Positions 23,561-34,962 of a DNA stretch of 64,000 nucleotides are shown here, one piece after another. This DNA comes from Isoetes taiwanensis. Lineage: Eukaryota > Streptophyta > Lycopodiopsida > Isoetales > Isoetaceae. How positions within the stretch are numbered: position 1 is the first letter of the stretch; every line of letters starts with the position of its first letter. The stretch spans positions 8,934,779-8,998,778 of the forward strand of contig JAJEKV010000059.1 of assembly GCA_021234155.1 (NCBI GenBank), in the 5' to 3' direction. The translations under genes were made by a program, and so were the position numbers. Under the pieces are notes generated by a model. It was not told where the DNA came from, did no database searches, and was given only the letters and a program-made list of their open reading frames with translations.

Positions 23561-24016
23561 CCGCTTATCAGCTTCATTTATTTTCTTATTCTTGATGCGT
23601 ATCCAATTTTATTAGAGGCAAATTCAAAAGTGGTATGAAATGTACAAACAAAAAGCTTGTCCTTGAGTACTGGGTGAATTAGTTTCGGCTTTCTTAGGAA
23701 CACTCGATGTTAGACATTGCTGTATAGGTATACACTATTTGTAGTTGAAAGGTGCATTTTGTACTATGAACTATAGTTTACGAACATTTGGGAATAAAAT
23801 CTTCTGCCTACATTGACATGCATTGTAGGGCCCCAAAATAGCATGTCTTGCAATTTTGCCAATGCTCTAATCCTTTGCTTTATGATTACTCTACCATTGG
23901 TTATGCTTTTGATACCTCAAGCTCTTCCATATACCAACAATTCAATCCTCCCCTCATCTACCATGTCGTGTTCATCTCGAGATGGTGGTCCCATTAGACA
24001 TGCTTTTAATACACTC

Positions 24017-24138
24017 TTAGCCCCAATGAACGGTGGCAATAACTATAACGGTCCTAAGGTAACGAAATTCTTTGCCGGTATGAAAGGCGTGACAATCTGG
24101 GCATTGTCTCAGCGAGAGTCTCGGTGATATACACATGC
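24017..24138 (+). rRNA. Organelle-type large-subunit rRNA fragment
   Basis: Contains the near-universal LSU rRNA block AACTATAACGGTCCTAAGGT followed by AACGAAATTC. It is preceded by AGCCCCAATGAACGG and followed by GAAAGGCGTGACAATCTGGG and GAGAGTCTCGGTGA. This matches the helix 69-71 region of bacterial-type 23S rRNA. About 20 bases are missing after TTTGCCGG, and there are several substitutions. It is an old piece of plastid or mitochondrial rDNA in the nucleus, inside E4, and not a working gene. Plastid is my guess; I cannot separate the two by eye. Confidence 0.85.
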
Positions 24139-24611
24139 CATATTAGCACAAATGAAGCAACAAGTACAGTATCCATATGTCTATCAATTGAATTGATTTT
24201 TAACATTCATGGCGACCAAAAGTCTATCCGACATGTAAGAGCATAACCAACATCCGACAATTACGAACACAAATGTCAACATTCAATTTGTGAGAACGTA
24301 CTTTGAAATGTAACACATAAGGCCATAAACATCCTAACACGAGGCAATAGGCAAAAATTGCAAAGGAAAATGCCAATTAATACAATAGACATGAGCTAAG
24401 CCATTAGGCAAAAATTGCAAAGGAAGACATCAATTAATACAATAGACATGAGCTCTAGCTTCAAAATGACTTTTGTTGACGAGTCAACGTAGGTGGATAG
24501 ACACCTACGACAATCAACAATCTTATCTCTTAGAGAGAAACTTGCACCATAACAGCTACACAAACTCGTGTACTACCAAGAGAATCTAGAAAAAGGATCA
24601 TAAGTTGCTTC

Positions 24612-24713
24612 TATCCTCCATTTAAATGCATCTATTCGAGCTGCCCGATTTCCAAATTCATCGATCAAATTAATTGCTTTATCGTGGAGTTGTCTATCGA
24701 AATATACCTTGCG
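24612..24713 (-). pseudogene. Clp/HSP100 ATPase fragment (ClpC/ClpD-like)
   Basis: A short minus-strand stretch reads DRQLHDKAINLIDEFGNRA and then RIDAFKWR. This is the block after Walker B and sensor motifs in the first AAA domain of Clp ATPases (family form DRFLPDKAIDLIDEAGSR; ClpD adds RARIEAF). One extra Ala and a Pro-to-His change are seen. Only about 34 residues are present. Plant ClpC/ClpD are stromal chaperones. This piece is a captured, broken exon about 500 bases from the rRNA fragment. Confidence 0.7.
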
Positions 24714-24759
24714 CACAACTACCTTCTGCGCACAACTACACAACCGCATCAACAACTTC

Positions 24760-27700
24760 TCTTAGTGGTCCTACATTTATGATGGGCCTACAATTACTTA
24801 TAATTTTCTTTTCCTATTTTGCAAATGTATGGACATTAAAATTATCACTAGATGCAGAATGATTTGGTCAAAGTAAAAGAATTTAGTTGGGATTCCACAA
24901 GCTCCTTGCACTGCATATTCTAAAGGTAATATGTTATTGAAATGCCTTGCATATTCTAAAGGTAATATGTTATTGAAATGCGTACTGATCTACTTGGGGA
25001 TGTTAATAAAATCGTCACTCTATTCAAAACTACTAAATGGCATTCAAATATAGAGGCATAAAAGAGGAGAAAATATCCTTTTTCATATTAATCTAAATTA
25101 ACTAAACATCAAACCCCATGAGTGACTTGAAACTTGCACAATCCATCTCTTCTACAAAATGCTCGAGTTGTTATTAAAAAAAGAAAAGAAAAGGTACACA
25201 TGCAGAGGTTATGCAATTTGTACCAAAGGTCCCTTAGATCAAATGTTTCGCATTCAGAGCTAAGGTCCTGAATAGCTTTGAATAGCTTTAATACTTGTTC
25301 AAAACTTTAGTACGGACAACAAATGTCGCCACAAAGAATGGCACCTACGCATACAACATCCAAAAGTTCAAACAATGTCAAAATCTTGCCTTTGCAAAAG
25401 ACAAACTCATGCTTCACTTTTAGAAATAAAGGTGCAAGCAATAGTTCTTTTTAATTCTTTGCCTTCACAACTTGAAGGTATGCCATGCAACAGCTTGGCA
25501 AGATTTGTTGCAAGGAAACAGGTAATGAGGCTGTTCTTGCCTTCACATAGTTCCCTGCAACTAGTGAATGTGGCATTGGCCCTATGGGGCCAAGAGTAAG
25601 TAAGAACATCGGCTTCATCGTATTACCCTATGGTCAATAAGCTAAATTCATATTTCTGTGCATTCTCAATCACCTATGAAAATAGCACCAACGTAATAAA
25701 GTTTTGAAGTAAAACTGGTTGTCATTTAATCACTGTGCTGAAAGTGGCCAGTTCACAGACAATAAAAGAGGATCCACAAATAAATTTGCAAAACTATGGC
25801 AAAAGCCCAACTAGCTGGGATTTGAAAACACGACCTGCGCATGGCTATATTACTATACCATGTAGACTTGAACGTCTCAGGTAAGACTGAAGTGAATACA
25901 CAAAAAAGGCAACGCATATCAAGTACAAAGATCCATATTCAGAACAAAGATTTTTTATACACGCTGCCATGGCAGACCATTTGCAGATGGATATTGGATC
26001 TCACCTTTTCTTGTCTACGAATAAAGAGTTTGAATGCACATGCTCGCCCTCGCCCTCGGTGCATGATCCATCCTGAAAAGCTCCGTTGCCCAAAATAATG
26101 CAGAAAATCTTGCTTCATCCTCCACCTGTAACAATCAGGATTTTAGCTCCTCAATTTCAAGACTGCAACCCCCCCTTCCTTTAAATAATAAGGAACCTGT
26201 AAATACACAACAATTAACTTTTGAAATTGAAGGACTGCTCCACACGAATCCACTCTTACAAAAGGAATAAAATTGGCAGCATGGCAGATGCTCTTGCAGT
26301 TGTTAGCATTCCTTCATAATCACTAAATGTTTTACACAATTATGAATAAAGACTCTTAGTTAAGCATCTTCAAGGAAGAAAGATGCATAGACTACTTACC
26401 AGAGTTTCGCCATGGAGAGCTACTGATAAATAATTGTGTCTTCTCTAAATATTTACTCCTGAGGTAGATATCATCTGTATTTCCAGAATATCCATCACGT
26501 CCAGCAATGGCCAATGCTATTTCAGCTAGGCAAATGTGAGTACGTTACATCATTATAGCTCTATTACATGCAGAGGCTTCAATCTAGCCATCACCTGTTC
26601 GTGAAAGAAGAAAGAAGACTCTAAATAGAGAGCCTGAGCTCCAATATGCTCATCCAGAGACCATTAAGCAGCAGGAACCTGTTCTTGCAGAACCTTCAAC
26701 AGTACCATGCCCTGAAATTGTCATGTTTGTTCATTCCCTGCACAAACGAAATAGCCATTTTGAGACAGATAGAAATGGTGCATTACATCAAATAAATATG
26801 CGTCACAAATAAATAGCATCCCGGTTTCATTCGACAGAAAGCTGGATACTTCTATGCCAGAAGATGTTGTCACCGGGTTCATTTAAAATCACAGAAGAAA
26901 TGAGCACGTATAGTATATTTTGATACGCCAATGTTCAAAATTCCAGAACATAAACCATGTACTTTATATTCCTAATTATGACACTTGCAAAAGCAATATG
27001 GACTCAAATCACCTACCTCAGATGATAATTTCTGTAAGGCTTGCCTTCACCCAAAGTAAAGAATCTGCACATGTGACAAAGAGAGTGAAATTGCATGGCG
27101 TGTTTTCAAAAATGCAGTCAATTGTAAAGATAGTAGCAAAATCATTTCATATGAAACTAAACCAAGCCTATAATTCAAACGTGAAGACGATAACAATGCA
27201 CACCACACACACATTAGAATTCTTAACTACTGGATGAGATTAACTAGAAAGACTACCTTGGCTGGTGTCAAATAATAAGGTTAGATGTGTCCCTTCAGCA
27301 TCCTACATGGTTCCTCATATTGTGTCTCTCAATTTCTGATTCGCTATTTTGCAGCAGAGGTTCACATACATAAGATTCTGCTTGACGAACAGTGTTCCAA
27401 TTATGAATCATCCATCACAAGCATAGTAACTGAGGTATCACCACAACCCTTCTCCAAAACCCAATTTTGCAATCTTCAAGGACATCATTACATGAAAACC
27501 AAAACAAATTCACAACATTACCATACTACTTTGCTGCGCAGCCACGGAACAGGGTTGCCTTTGGAAGCTCCCTCAATTATTCTTCTACTTTGGGAGTAAA
27601 ATAAATGGATCATCTCAAGGATACATACATATATATCTGTTATATCGCCTCATTTGTATAGGGACCAAATGAACTAATGCATTGATGAGTCATATTCAAC

Positions 27701-29700
27701 CTTTGAGAACAATTAGAGAAAGCAAGGCATCTCTAGACAAGGTACACTTCTTCCTTAATAGGCTCGTTGTATTTGGGTTTTGATGTTGCTGTAGATACAG
27801 ATCAGACAGAAGGTACCACTTGAAAATATGGCAGATAAAAGCATGAAGATAAAATCCATATCAAAATGAAGGCATTCAAAAAATGGTTCAACAATGCATA
27901 CCTATGCTGCTCAGGACCGCAAAAGCCCTCTATCATTCATGTTCTTGCCATTGATGAAGGAACTAGCCTTTTCGAGAAGGATTGCCAGCTACACGTTAAG
28001 AAACGAAAGAAATAAAGAGAAATAAATTGTTGTGATCATAATGCACAAAGAACAAAAAATATCTTTTTGCTACATGGGTGGACTGATCCTTTTCAAATCA
28101 AGGTCAAATGCAGCTTTGCATCCCTGTAGACAACAACACAGCCTTTAACAAACATGATCCCAGGTCTAAAATAGGACCACAAAACTGAGCTACAGGGTAA
28201 AGTTATTTGCTATTATTGGGTATGCTTTCTATGTTTCACGCAAGTCAGATCAGGGCCTTGGATCACCTTTAACTAATACAAATTGACCGCAAGAACTTAG
28301 GGTTGATCTACTAGCCCAGGAAAATAAGCATTCGCTTCTAAATCCTGGAGTAGTTGAATGCCGGATCAATGCTAAAACGTAGCCCGAGAAGAGATTGGAT
28401 GCAAAAATCGAGCAACACTTTCTATTGGATAACTTCAAGGGAAGTGAACAAACCTGAAGGGTATGTTGATAAGGGGCAGTGTCAAAAAAACCAGCCATGA
28501 CCAGACTAGTGTAGCTACACTGTTCTGCCCTACAAAAATGACCAAGCACACAAAGTTAATAAAGAGGATCAAACATCTTGGCTCAGAAAACAACCACTCA
28601 GTCACAAGAGCATGAACATCAGATGCATTGCCAATGTTAGAGCTCAAGCAGTTTCAAATTGCCATCTCTTCTGCAGCAATCGCACATTGAAAGGGATCCT
28701 ACTTGACATACAACATGCCCACAATGGCAAGCAAGATCACAAGCAGCACAAACATATAAGATCTGGAAAAGGTGAATCCAGCCACACAAGGATCCACTGG
28801 AGTAAGCGTCTGCTGCAACATTGCTGGCATCCAGTTATTAGAACCGCCATATAAGCAAATGTAAAAAAAAGATTGGAATCGATGCCGATCAGAATGTGTG
28901 TCCGTGCGGTTGGAGCCAACTCAAAGAACCGGCATCGTCCCGCCATTTCTAAGCTTCTATAAAATATCCGCCATGTCTGGCCTCCCGATTTAAACAGGCC
29001 TCAAGTTTTGCAAAAACACAAAAGGCATAAAGCCTAGCTTCACATGCCTGAGATACATTTGCCATGTTGGCATGAGGACAAAAAGGCCAAACCTGCAGCC
29101 ATATTGGGCTTGCCCACCAAGCTTAATGGAAGCTCTAAAATTAAGTCTAAGTACGTACCAGCAAAAGGTATGTCATATATGCATCAAGAAGAGCAACACA
29201 CTGCAGCGGATGTATAGAATGACCACCAATTAAATTATCGTCCTTCTAACATCAAACATACTCTATTTCTTGTAAGTAAAACCATCGGGCACACGCCCTT
29301 GAGACTACAGTTACAGAAAATGCTCGATAAAGCCAAAACATAAAGTCATTTTTTGTAAACATACATGGCAAGACCAAGCAATTACTCTCATCAATCTAAA
29401 ACTTCAATTGCGTTACTCATCTTAACCAGAACAGAAGGACATAGAGACCATAACCATTTCCTCTGCATGTGATGTTGAATAGACATGTAAGTTGGTTTCC
29501 TATAGACTAGATTACAGAAAGAGGGCTTTTCCTTTTTTAGACATTATCTGAAGTCCAGCCTCTCTGTAATAAGATTTGAAGCTGTAAAACAGAGTTAAAT
29601 GCCTAGTTAAATGCACTACTTAAGTTCCCTAGTGTGGAAATGCCCTGGTTAAATGAATAAGTACAGCAGTAACGTAAGCCCATTGCTCTAGACATTGAAG
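24760..29700. other. Intron-like DNA of E4, no named gene
   Basis: AT-rich DNA with scattered exon-like pieces on the minus strand. Examples are 28453-28531 (acceptor TTTTTGTAG, donor GTTTGTTC) and 28730-28860, whose reading has a hydrophobic run SYMFVLLVILLAIVGMLYVK before a stop, like a C-terminal membrane anchor. A piece at 26040-26125 reads VEDEARFSALFWATELFR. I cannot assign any of these. They are probably remains of captured genes. Confidence 0.4.
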
Positions 29701-29714
29701 AGTGCAGATGCCAT

Positions 29715-29905
29715 TGCTATTACTATCACTATATGCAACAGGGAAGAAATATGGATGCTCGTACTCTAATCTATTGGGGTCTGTCGCAGAAAATGTTGTA
29801 AGAGGTACCTAATAGCTCCTGCCATGTGAGCTATGAAGTGAGAGACCACAGATGCCTGGTGCCCTACGATGGCCACAATTTGTTCATTCACTAGCTCCAT
29901 AGCTG
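29715..29905 (-). pseudogene. Glutamate-receptor-like (GLR) ligand-domain fragment
   Basis: On the minus strand the piece reads AMELVNEQIVAIVGHQASVV, then SHFIAHMAGA. After a one-base frame loss it continues VPLTTFSATDPNRLEYEHPY. This is the start of the receptor-family ligand-binding (amino-terminal) domain of plant glutamate-receptor-like channels, whose usual form is VAIIGPQSSVVAHVISHVAN and LLSFAATDPTL. The Gly-Pro of the motif is Gly-His here. An acceptor-like GGGCAG lies just before it. About 65 residues of roughly 900 remain, so it is a captured fragment without channel function. Confidence 0.85.
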
Positions 29906-30916
29906 CCCAAAAAAGGCATAGATATACTTTCACCTTAAAGCCTCAAATGAAAGTGATAGTTTGAGTAGATTCACCTGCAGCACTGTCCTAGAAGCTTGAA
30001 CTCAAAGGTTCGTCTTCTAATAGCTGGGAAATTTTAGCAGATGATCAGCCTGAAGAAAATAAGAAAAAGACCATTCTCATAAATTCAACCCAAGGAAGTT
30101 CTAGCAGCTTGTGACAAAGAAAATAAGCACAGCTCATGCATTACGGCTAGAAGAGGGAAAAAGCCTTCATATCCTAGCTTGTGTAAGGCTGCTTTCTCCA
30201 ACTGCCTGACATGCTCCCTTGAGTAGCCACATCTGGATTATTAAAATGTTTCTTCTCAAAATGGTTGCAAACCAAATTTAAACATCGACCCTACTTCCCA
30301 CTATATCTCAGCTCGAGTATTTCCTGCTCCCTTGACTCAAGTTTTGTCTTCATAGGGCTGTTCAGCTCCTCTTGGGAAAAGACAATATGAAATGTCTGCA
30401 ATTTTGGATATTGATGAAGCTCAAAACTCCACAAAGCCTTTCTCAGCCATTATCCAGGGCTGCATTTCAATATTTGGATCTGCTAGAAACTGTGGCAGAA
30501 AAAAAAGTTGACAAAATTGTATTAGCCCTCCATAAGCAAAGGAATCCGAGTTCTATTTAACATAGCAAAAGTGTGAGACCTAAAGCAGATAATACTATCC
30601 AGATCATGATTCAGAGAATGAAATAATATACAAAGGTGGATCTATGCATGAAATTGATAGAACTGTTCATTTAGCAAGCATGGATACGCTGGAGCCATAA
30701 AGAATCATATCAAAATGGGCCACAAAGGATTAATACAGCTAATAACTCAGAATGTTGGAAGCATATTTATTTGCCATCAATGGCAGAACTGTGAGTGGAA
30801 CATGCTGGCTTAATGCTCAAAAATATAGCAGTTGAATGGGAGGTCTCCATACATCATTATGCTAGACAAGTCCCATGCACAATATTAATGCAAAAGCAGA
30901 TTTATTACGTTGCAGT

Positions 30917-30977
30917 AACCATGAGTCATGGCAGTCTAAATGTAGTAACCATGAGTCATGGCAGTCTAAATGTAGTA
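30917..30977. repeat. 31-bp direct tandem repeat
   Basis: GTAACCATGAGTCATGGCAG plus TCTAAATGTA occurs twice in a row inside E4. Confidence 0.9.
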
Positions 30978-31311
30978 CGAGACTCGAAAACAATCAGACT
31001 CTATCTTAGACATTCAGCAAAAAACTACATGTCTCTCATATGATAGAGGAAGAATACGTAAGGCAAAAATAAATCGAGAGAGATTATCATAAATAGAGAG
31101 AGAGTATCATAAGCTAAGCTATTACTACTAGATTTTACGATAAAGCAGCGCATAGCGCATCTTGCTACAGCAATGATTTAGAAGATGCAATCTGTGTATT
31201 GAACCCCTTTAACCCAGAAGCTCACCTAATCTATTTAGTAGAAATTAAAGCAACCTGATCACCAGAGGCAGCAAAACTAAATTACAGAGATGCATAACAG
31301 CAAACCTGATA

Positions 31312-31430
31312 AGCTTGGACGTCACTATAGTCAGACCATTCATGAGTGTTGATTCCTGAAGTATTGATGCTTGAGAGAAAATCCATAGTAGAAATTGCTT
31401 GGGCTTCATATACTGCCACTTCCCTGCAAA
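31312..31430 (-). pseudogene. Exon-like fragment, unknown protein
   Basis: Minus strand: acceptor TTTTCATTTGCAG, about 118 bases open in one frame (contains EAQAISTMDFLSSINTSGIN and THEWSDYSDVQAYQ), then donor GTTTGC. Well-formed splice borders suggest a captured exon. I do not recognise the family. A second exon-like piece with acceptor CTGCCACAG lies at about 30400-30478 (reads FLADPNIEMQPWIMAEKGF). Confidence 0.35.
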
Positions 31431-32279
31431 TGAAAAACGGAGCTGAGGCTATCAAAAACAAATGCAAACGATAAAATACAGACCCAAAAACACATGGGTA
31501 AGCTTGCAACAATGCTCTGGGTGCTTTGGCATAATTCGAATCAAAGGTAGATGGTAGCGATCACCAAATCCCTGCGGACTTTATGATCCCCGCCGGACGT
31601 TACACCGGACTACAACAAATGCCGCCCTTCTTCTTGAAGCGTAACCGAGTGGTGCCCAACAATTTCGAACAAAAATTTAGTACCCACGATCCCGAGAACT
31701 AGATCACCGCCAAAACCTAGCCATAGATAACACTTAAAAGGCACAGAATGAAGCTTCGGTCAAGGCCCGAACCGAAAAACACAAAGCGTAAAGAAACCGT
31801 GGCGAAAGCTAAAGAAATGCGAAATCTGGCGGCAGATTATTCATCCGAGATGGCCATTAATCTCCACCCGAGTAAAAGGAAAACCCAAATCGCCCCAATC
31901 CACATTGCTTGCAAGCCCACGGAGGAAAAAAAAGGCGAGTCGATCGCCCCCGCTCCTCTACCGGACATTGTGTGAAGAACAAAGAATGGCTCCAAGTATT
32001 TCAAAAATGCATATGAAATCATCCGATTACTACAATAAGAAGCTCGAATTTAACAGAGCAAGCCAAAAACTTCAAAGAGTGAAGAAAGCACTTTCGAAAC
32101 CCCGATCAAACAACGGGGAATAAATCGTATTTGGCTTGCCATGCCGGGGCTTGAAATGTCAAGATGCATCCGGCATTAGATAGCCCTTGAAGAATTGATT
32201 GTAGAAGCTTGGCTATGGCGGGTGATACACGTTATTCTAAAAGCTTTAACAATTGCCCGCTCGGAGTTACCAAAATTAA

Positions 32280-32840
32280 ATGCCATCGGACCTATCATCG
32301 AGGAATGCCCGAACCATTGACCCAAAATGACCCAAAATTAAATTCATAGAATGAATTTAGAAGAAATAAAAGGAAAAAATAACATGTCCGACGGCCTCGA
32401 TCAAAACCCCCAAATTAAATACCCAAATCCAACGGCATATATCAGAAGCCCCAAATAGATTTAAATTCTTAAATCTAACGGTCTAGAACAAAAGCCCCAA
32501 ATAAAGGGGCTTTAAATCTGGGCCGTCGATCTCGCACATTCGACGGCCCAAAAGGCGACACCTCAATCTCTACCAAAAGGGGGCAAGCCACAAAAATTGA
32601 ATTGGGGCTTTTGTTGTGGGCCGTTCATCTCAGAGATGGACGGCCCAGATCAATCTCTACCAAAATTTTGGTACACCAATAAGAGGGATGCTTGGGGAGT
32701 TACGAGGTGGCACCGTCTGGACCGTCCATCTTTGAGATGGACGGCCGAGATCAATCTCTACCAACATTTTGTGGCATCAATCTCTACACCATTTGTGGCG
32801 CTGCCAACATTTGTGGCACCCAATATAATTGTATATATAT
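32280..32840 (-). repeat. Left terminal region of E4 with GACGG hairpins
   Basis: Contains several inverted repeats of the type CCGTCCATCT ... AGATGGACGG (32622-32646 and 32717-32743) with CAGATCAATCTCTACCA after them, plus repeats of GGGGCTTT with a nearby AACGG. The reverse complement aligns over hundreds of bases with 45400-45900 of E7, including TTATTTCTTCTAAATTCATT and TTTAATTTTGG. This is the conserved left domain of the element family. Confidence 0.65.
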
Positions 32841-32888
32841 AAGGATATATATATATATATATATATATATCATAATATATATACAATA
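32829..32888. repeat. (TA)n junction between left ends of E4 and E5
   Basis: AATTGTATATATATAAGG, about 40 bases of TA repeats, then CATAATATATATACAATAAC. The two halves are inverted copies of the same left end, so E4 and E5 lie head to head. Confidence 0.85.
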
Positions 32889-33351
32889 ACTTAAGCTGCC
32901 CCCTTGTCCATAAACATCTTGATCTCGACCGTCGATCGTGAAATCGACGGTTCTCATAGAGCCACCACGTTATTCCCCAAGCACCCCCCCTTATATATAA
33001 GCCACTGAGGTGTTGCCGTCTCGGTCGTCCAAATTCGAGATCGACGGCTTAGATCAAAAGCCCCTTTATTTAGGGGTTTAAATCTAGGCCGTTGAATGTG
33101 ATGGATCGATGGCTGAAATTTAGCCACGCATATGAAATACAATAAATGCTTTATGATGAGATGGACTAAAAGTTAATGGCCTCTTATGACGTGGCACGAA
33201 GATTTTGCTTCTGCATTTTTTTAAGACACTTTCGGGGTTCTGCTCACGAGTTTTTTCTGGGCGCTAGTATGGCCGGCTGTGTGATTTATTGGCGCTCATG
33301 CCGGCATGTTATCGATCTTCCACACCGAAGTTGGATTCGAAAAACTGAAGT

Positions 33352-33579
33352 TTGAATCTAAGAGGGTGCTTTGGAGCCGATTTGGAGAAACCCCAGAGCA
33401 TTTTATGTTGCGCAGTTGCGGTTGCGGTTGCGACTATGGCAGATTTGGGTGATGGCGGAGCTGTTAAACTGGCGGCATGGCAAAGCTTTGCATTCAGTTT
33501 GCATATACAGGCCCTGGTCTGGAAACATTTGGTCTATTCTAAATCTATTCTACTTTTAGTTATTTTTACTTTTATCTAG
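33352..33579 (+). other. Possible captured first exon, unknown
   Basis: After a run of CGGTTGCGGTTGCG there is ATGGCAGATTTGGGTGATGG and a frame that stays open to about 33577. The higher G+C content and Ala/Gly-rich start resemble a plant 5' exon. No family is recognised and no other exon could be joined to it. Confidence 0.2.
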
Positions 33580-34712
33580 CGACGAAAATGCGTTTGAATT
33601 CGGGAAGTCCATCACAGAGTCATTGCTTTGAGCATGGAGGATACACATGCATTCGTTTCCAAAATTTATAGTAAAATCCAGGTAAGGTAACAGAGATTAA
33701 ATGGCTGTTGTTTGCATGGCACGAGCAGAGCATTTGTTTGCAACACGGATAGACAGTCCATGTTTACAATAGCATAGCTCTAAGGGGATGTTTACATGTT
33801 TTTTTTGTTGCCGTTTGCTTTAGATCTGTTGGGGTTCTGTGAGCGGTTTCATCATTTCCAACTAGCTTTGTCAGCGTTATAGTACGAGGTCTTTGGTACG
33901 ACTGTCCAGGCACAGATTTGCAGGGATAATGCAACAGGTATTTTATAAGTTAAGAATGGTTGTTTTTATGAAACGGCAACTTAAACTTGTGTTGCAGGTG
34001 ATTAATTGCCGAGGGCTCTTGGTTGATGCATGTTTTTATGCATGAAGAACCACAAACAGACTGTGCTTGTTGATGGGGACTTGCTCTGCGACCATTTTGA
34101 GAAGGAAGGAGGATGCTGCCTGTGTTAAATCAGGCCAATATGCCTGTGGGCTCTGTGCCAAAACCTGTGCCATAAAATTAGGTTTATAGGGATGAGTAAA
34201 CCGCTGCCCAATAGTGCCCTTTGCTCTACTGGTTTCGGTTTGATTGGCTACTCATTCATGAAGATCCTGAGCATTTGTTAAGATTGTTGTGATTGATCTT
34301 CTGTATTTAACCATGCTTTGTTGGATATAGTTTGTATTACCTCCTTTGATCAGGTTTTCGGATATAGCTTCTGTAAGTATTTGTATTTACTTTTATTCCT
34401 GGATCATACTGCGCTTGATTTTAGATATTATTACTTGCAACAACAATGCAATTGAGGAAGCATGAGCCGCATAACCTATGTAAGGATCCACTATTTTCCA
34501 GCTATGATACTGATTGTTGCCAAATGTATTCCTATTATCTAGATTTATTACTAAGCTTTATGCTGGATATTATGCTGTAAATGATCATGGCTTTACTTGG
34601 GCATAAAAATCACTTAACGATCTGTCTACTTTCATGGCATTGTACGTGAGATAAATGTAAATGCATGTTGTGGTTTCCATTGCACTTTTTTAACTGGTAC
34701 TTGTCTGTACAG

Positions 34713-34962
34713 TCACACGTGTGAAATTTGCAGATGATGTCTATAAAACAGCTGAGGCAATTTGTGCAGCTGGTGGCAAAATGGGTGGTGAGACTGGTCC
34801 TTTGCCTAGGATTAATACAGAGATTACATCTGGTTGGAAATTGGTATATGACTAGCCTTTCTGTGCTCGCATTTCTTATGAGTACTGTAAACTTAGATTT
34901 AGATTTTTGTTGTTGCCCAGGTTATTCTTGACAATGCTGACTTCCTGCGTGAATTGGAGTAA
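34713..34962 (+). pseudogene. Glyoxalase I (lactoylglutathione lyase) 3' exons, fragment
   Basis: Two exons with good borders. The first (34713-34843, after acceptor TACAG) reads DDVYKTAEAICAAGGKM, then GPLPRINTEIT and GWKL. The second (34921-34962, after TGTTGCCCAG) reads VILDNADFLRELE and stops. These match the C-terminal end of plant glyoxalase I, which isomerises the methylglyoxal-glutathione hemithioacetal; the usual form is TDDVYKTAEA, GPLPGINTKI, DPDGWK, VDNxDFLKELE. The LDPD before GWK is deleted. Only the last 55 or so residues exist, so it is a captured, inactive piece in E5. Confidence 0.85.

Larger units (their letters stand above)
23108..32840 (-). mobile_element. E4: 9.7-kb Helitron-like element carrying gene fragments
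   Basis: Reads on the minus strand. Its left end is at 32840: reverse complement TATATATACAATTATATT, then a C/G hairpin region like that of E7. Its right end is at 23119-23139: reverse complement AGTACAAAAACTTGTATATA. Subterminal DNA inside the right end (23130-23560) matches the same position of E5, including a CTCATTGTTAGAGGAGA block. The first 600 bases inside the left end (32280-32840) match 45300-45900 of E7. It carries fragments of a glutamate-receptor-like gene, a Clp ATPase and an organelle-type LSU rRNA, but no Rep-helicase. Non-autonomous relative of E7. Confidence 0.7.
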
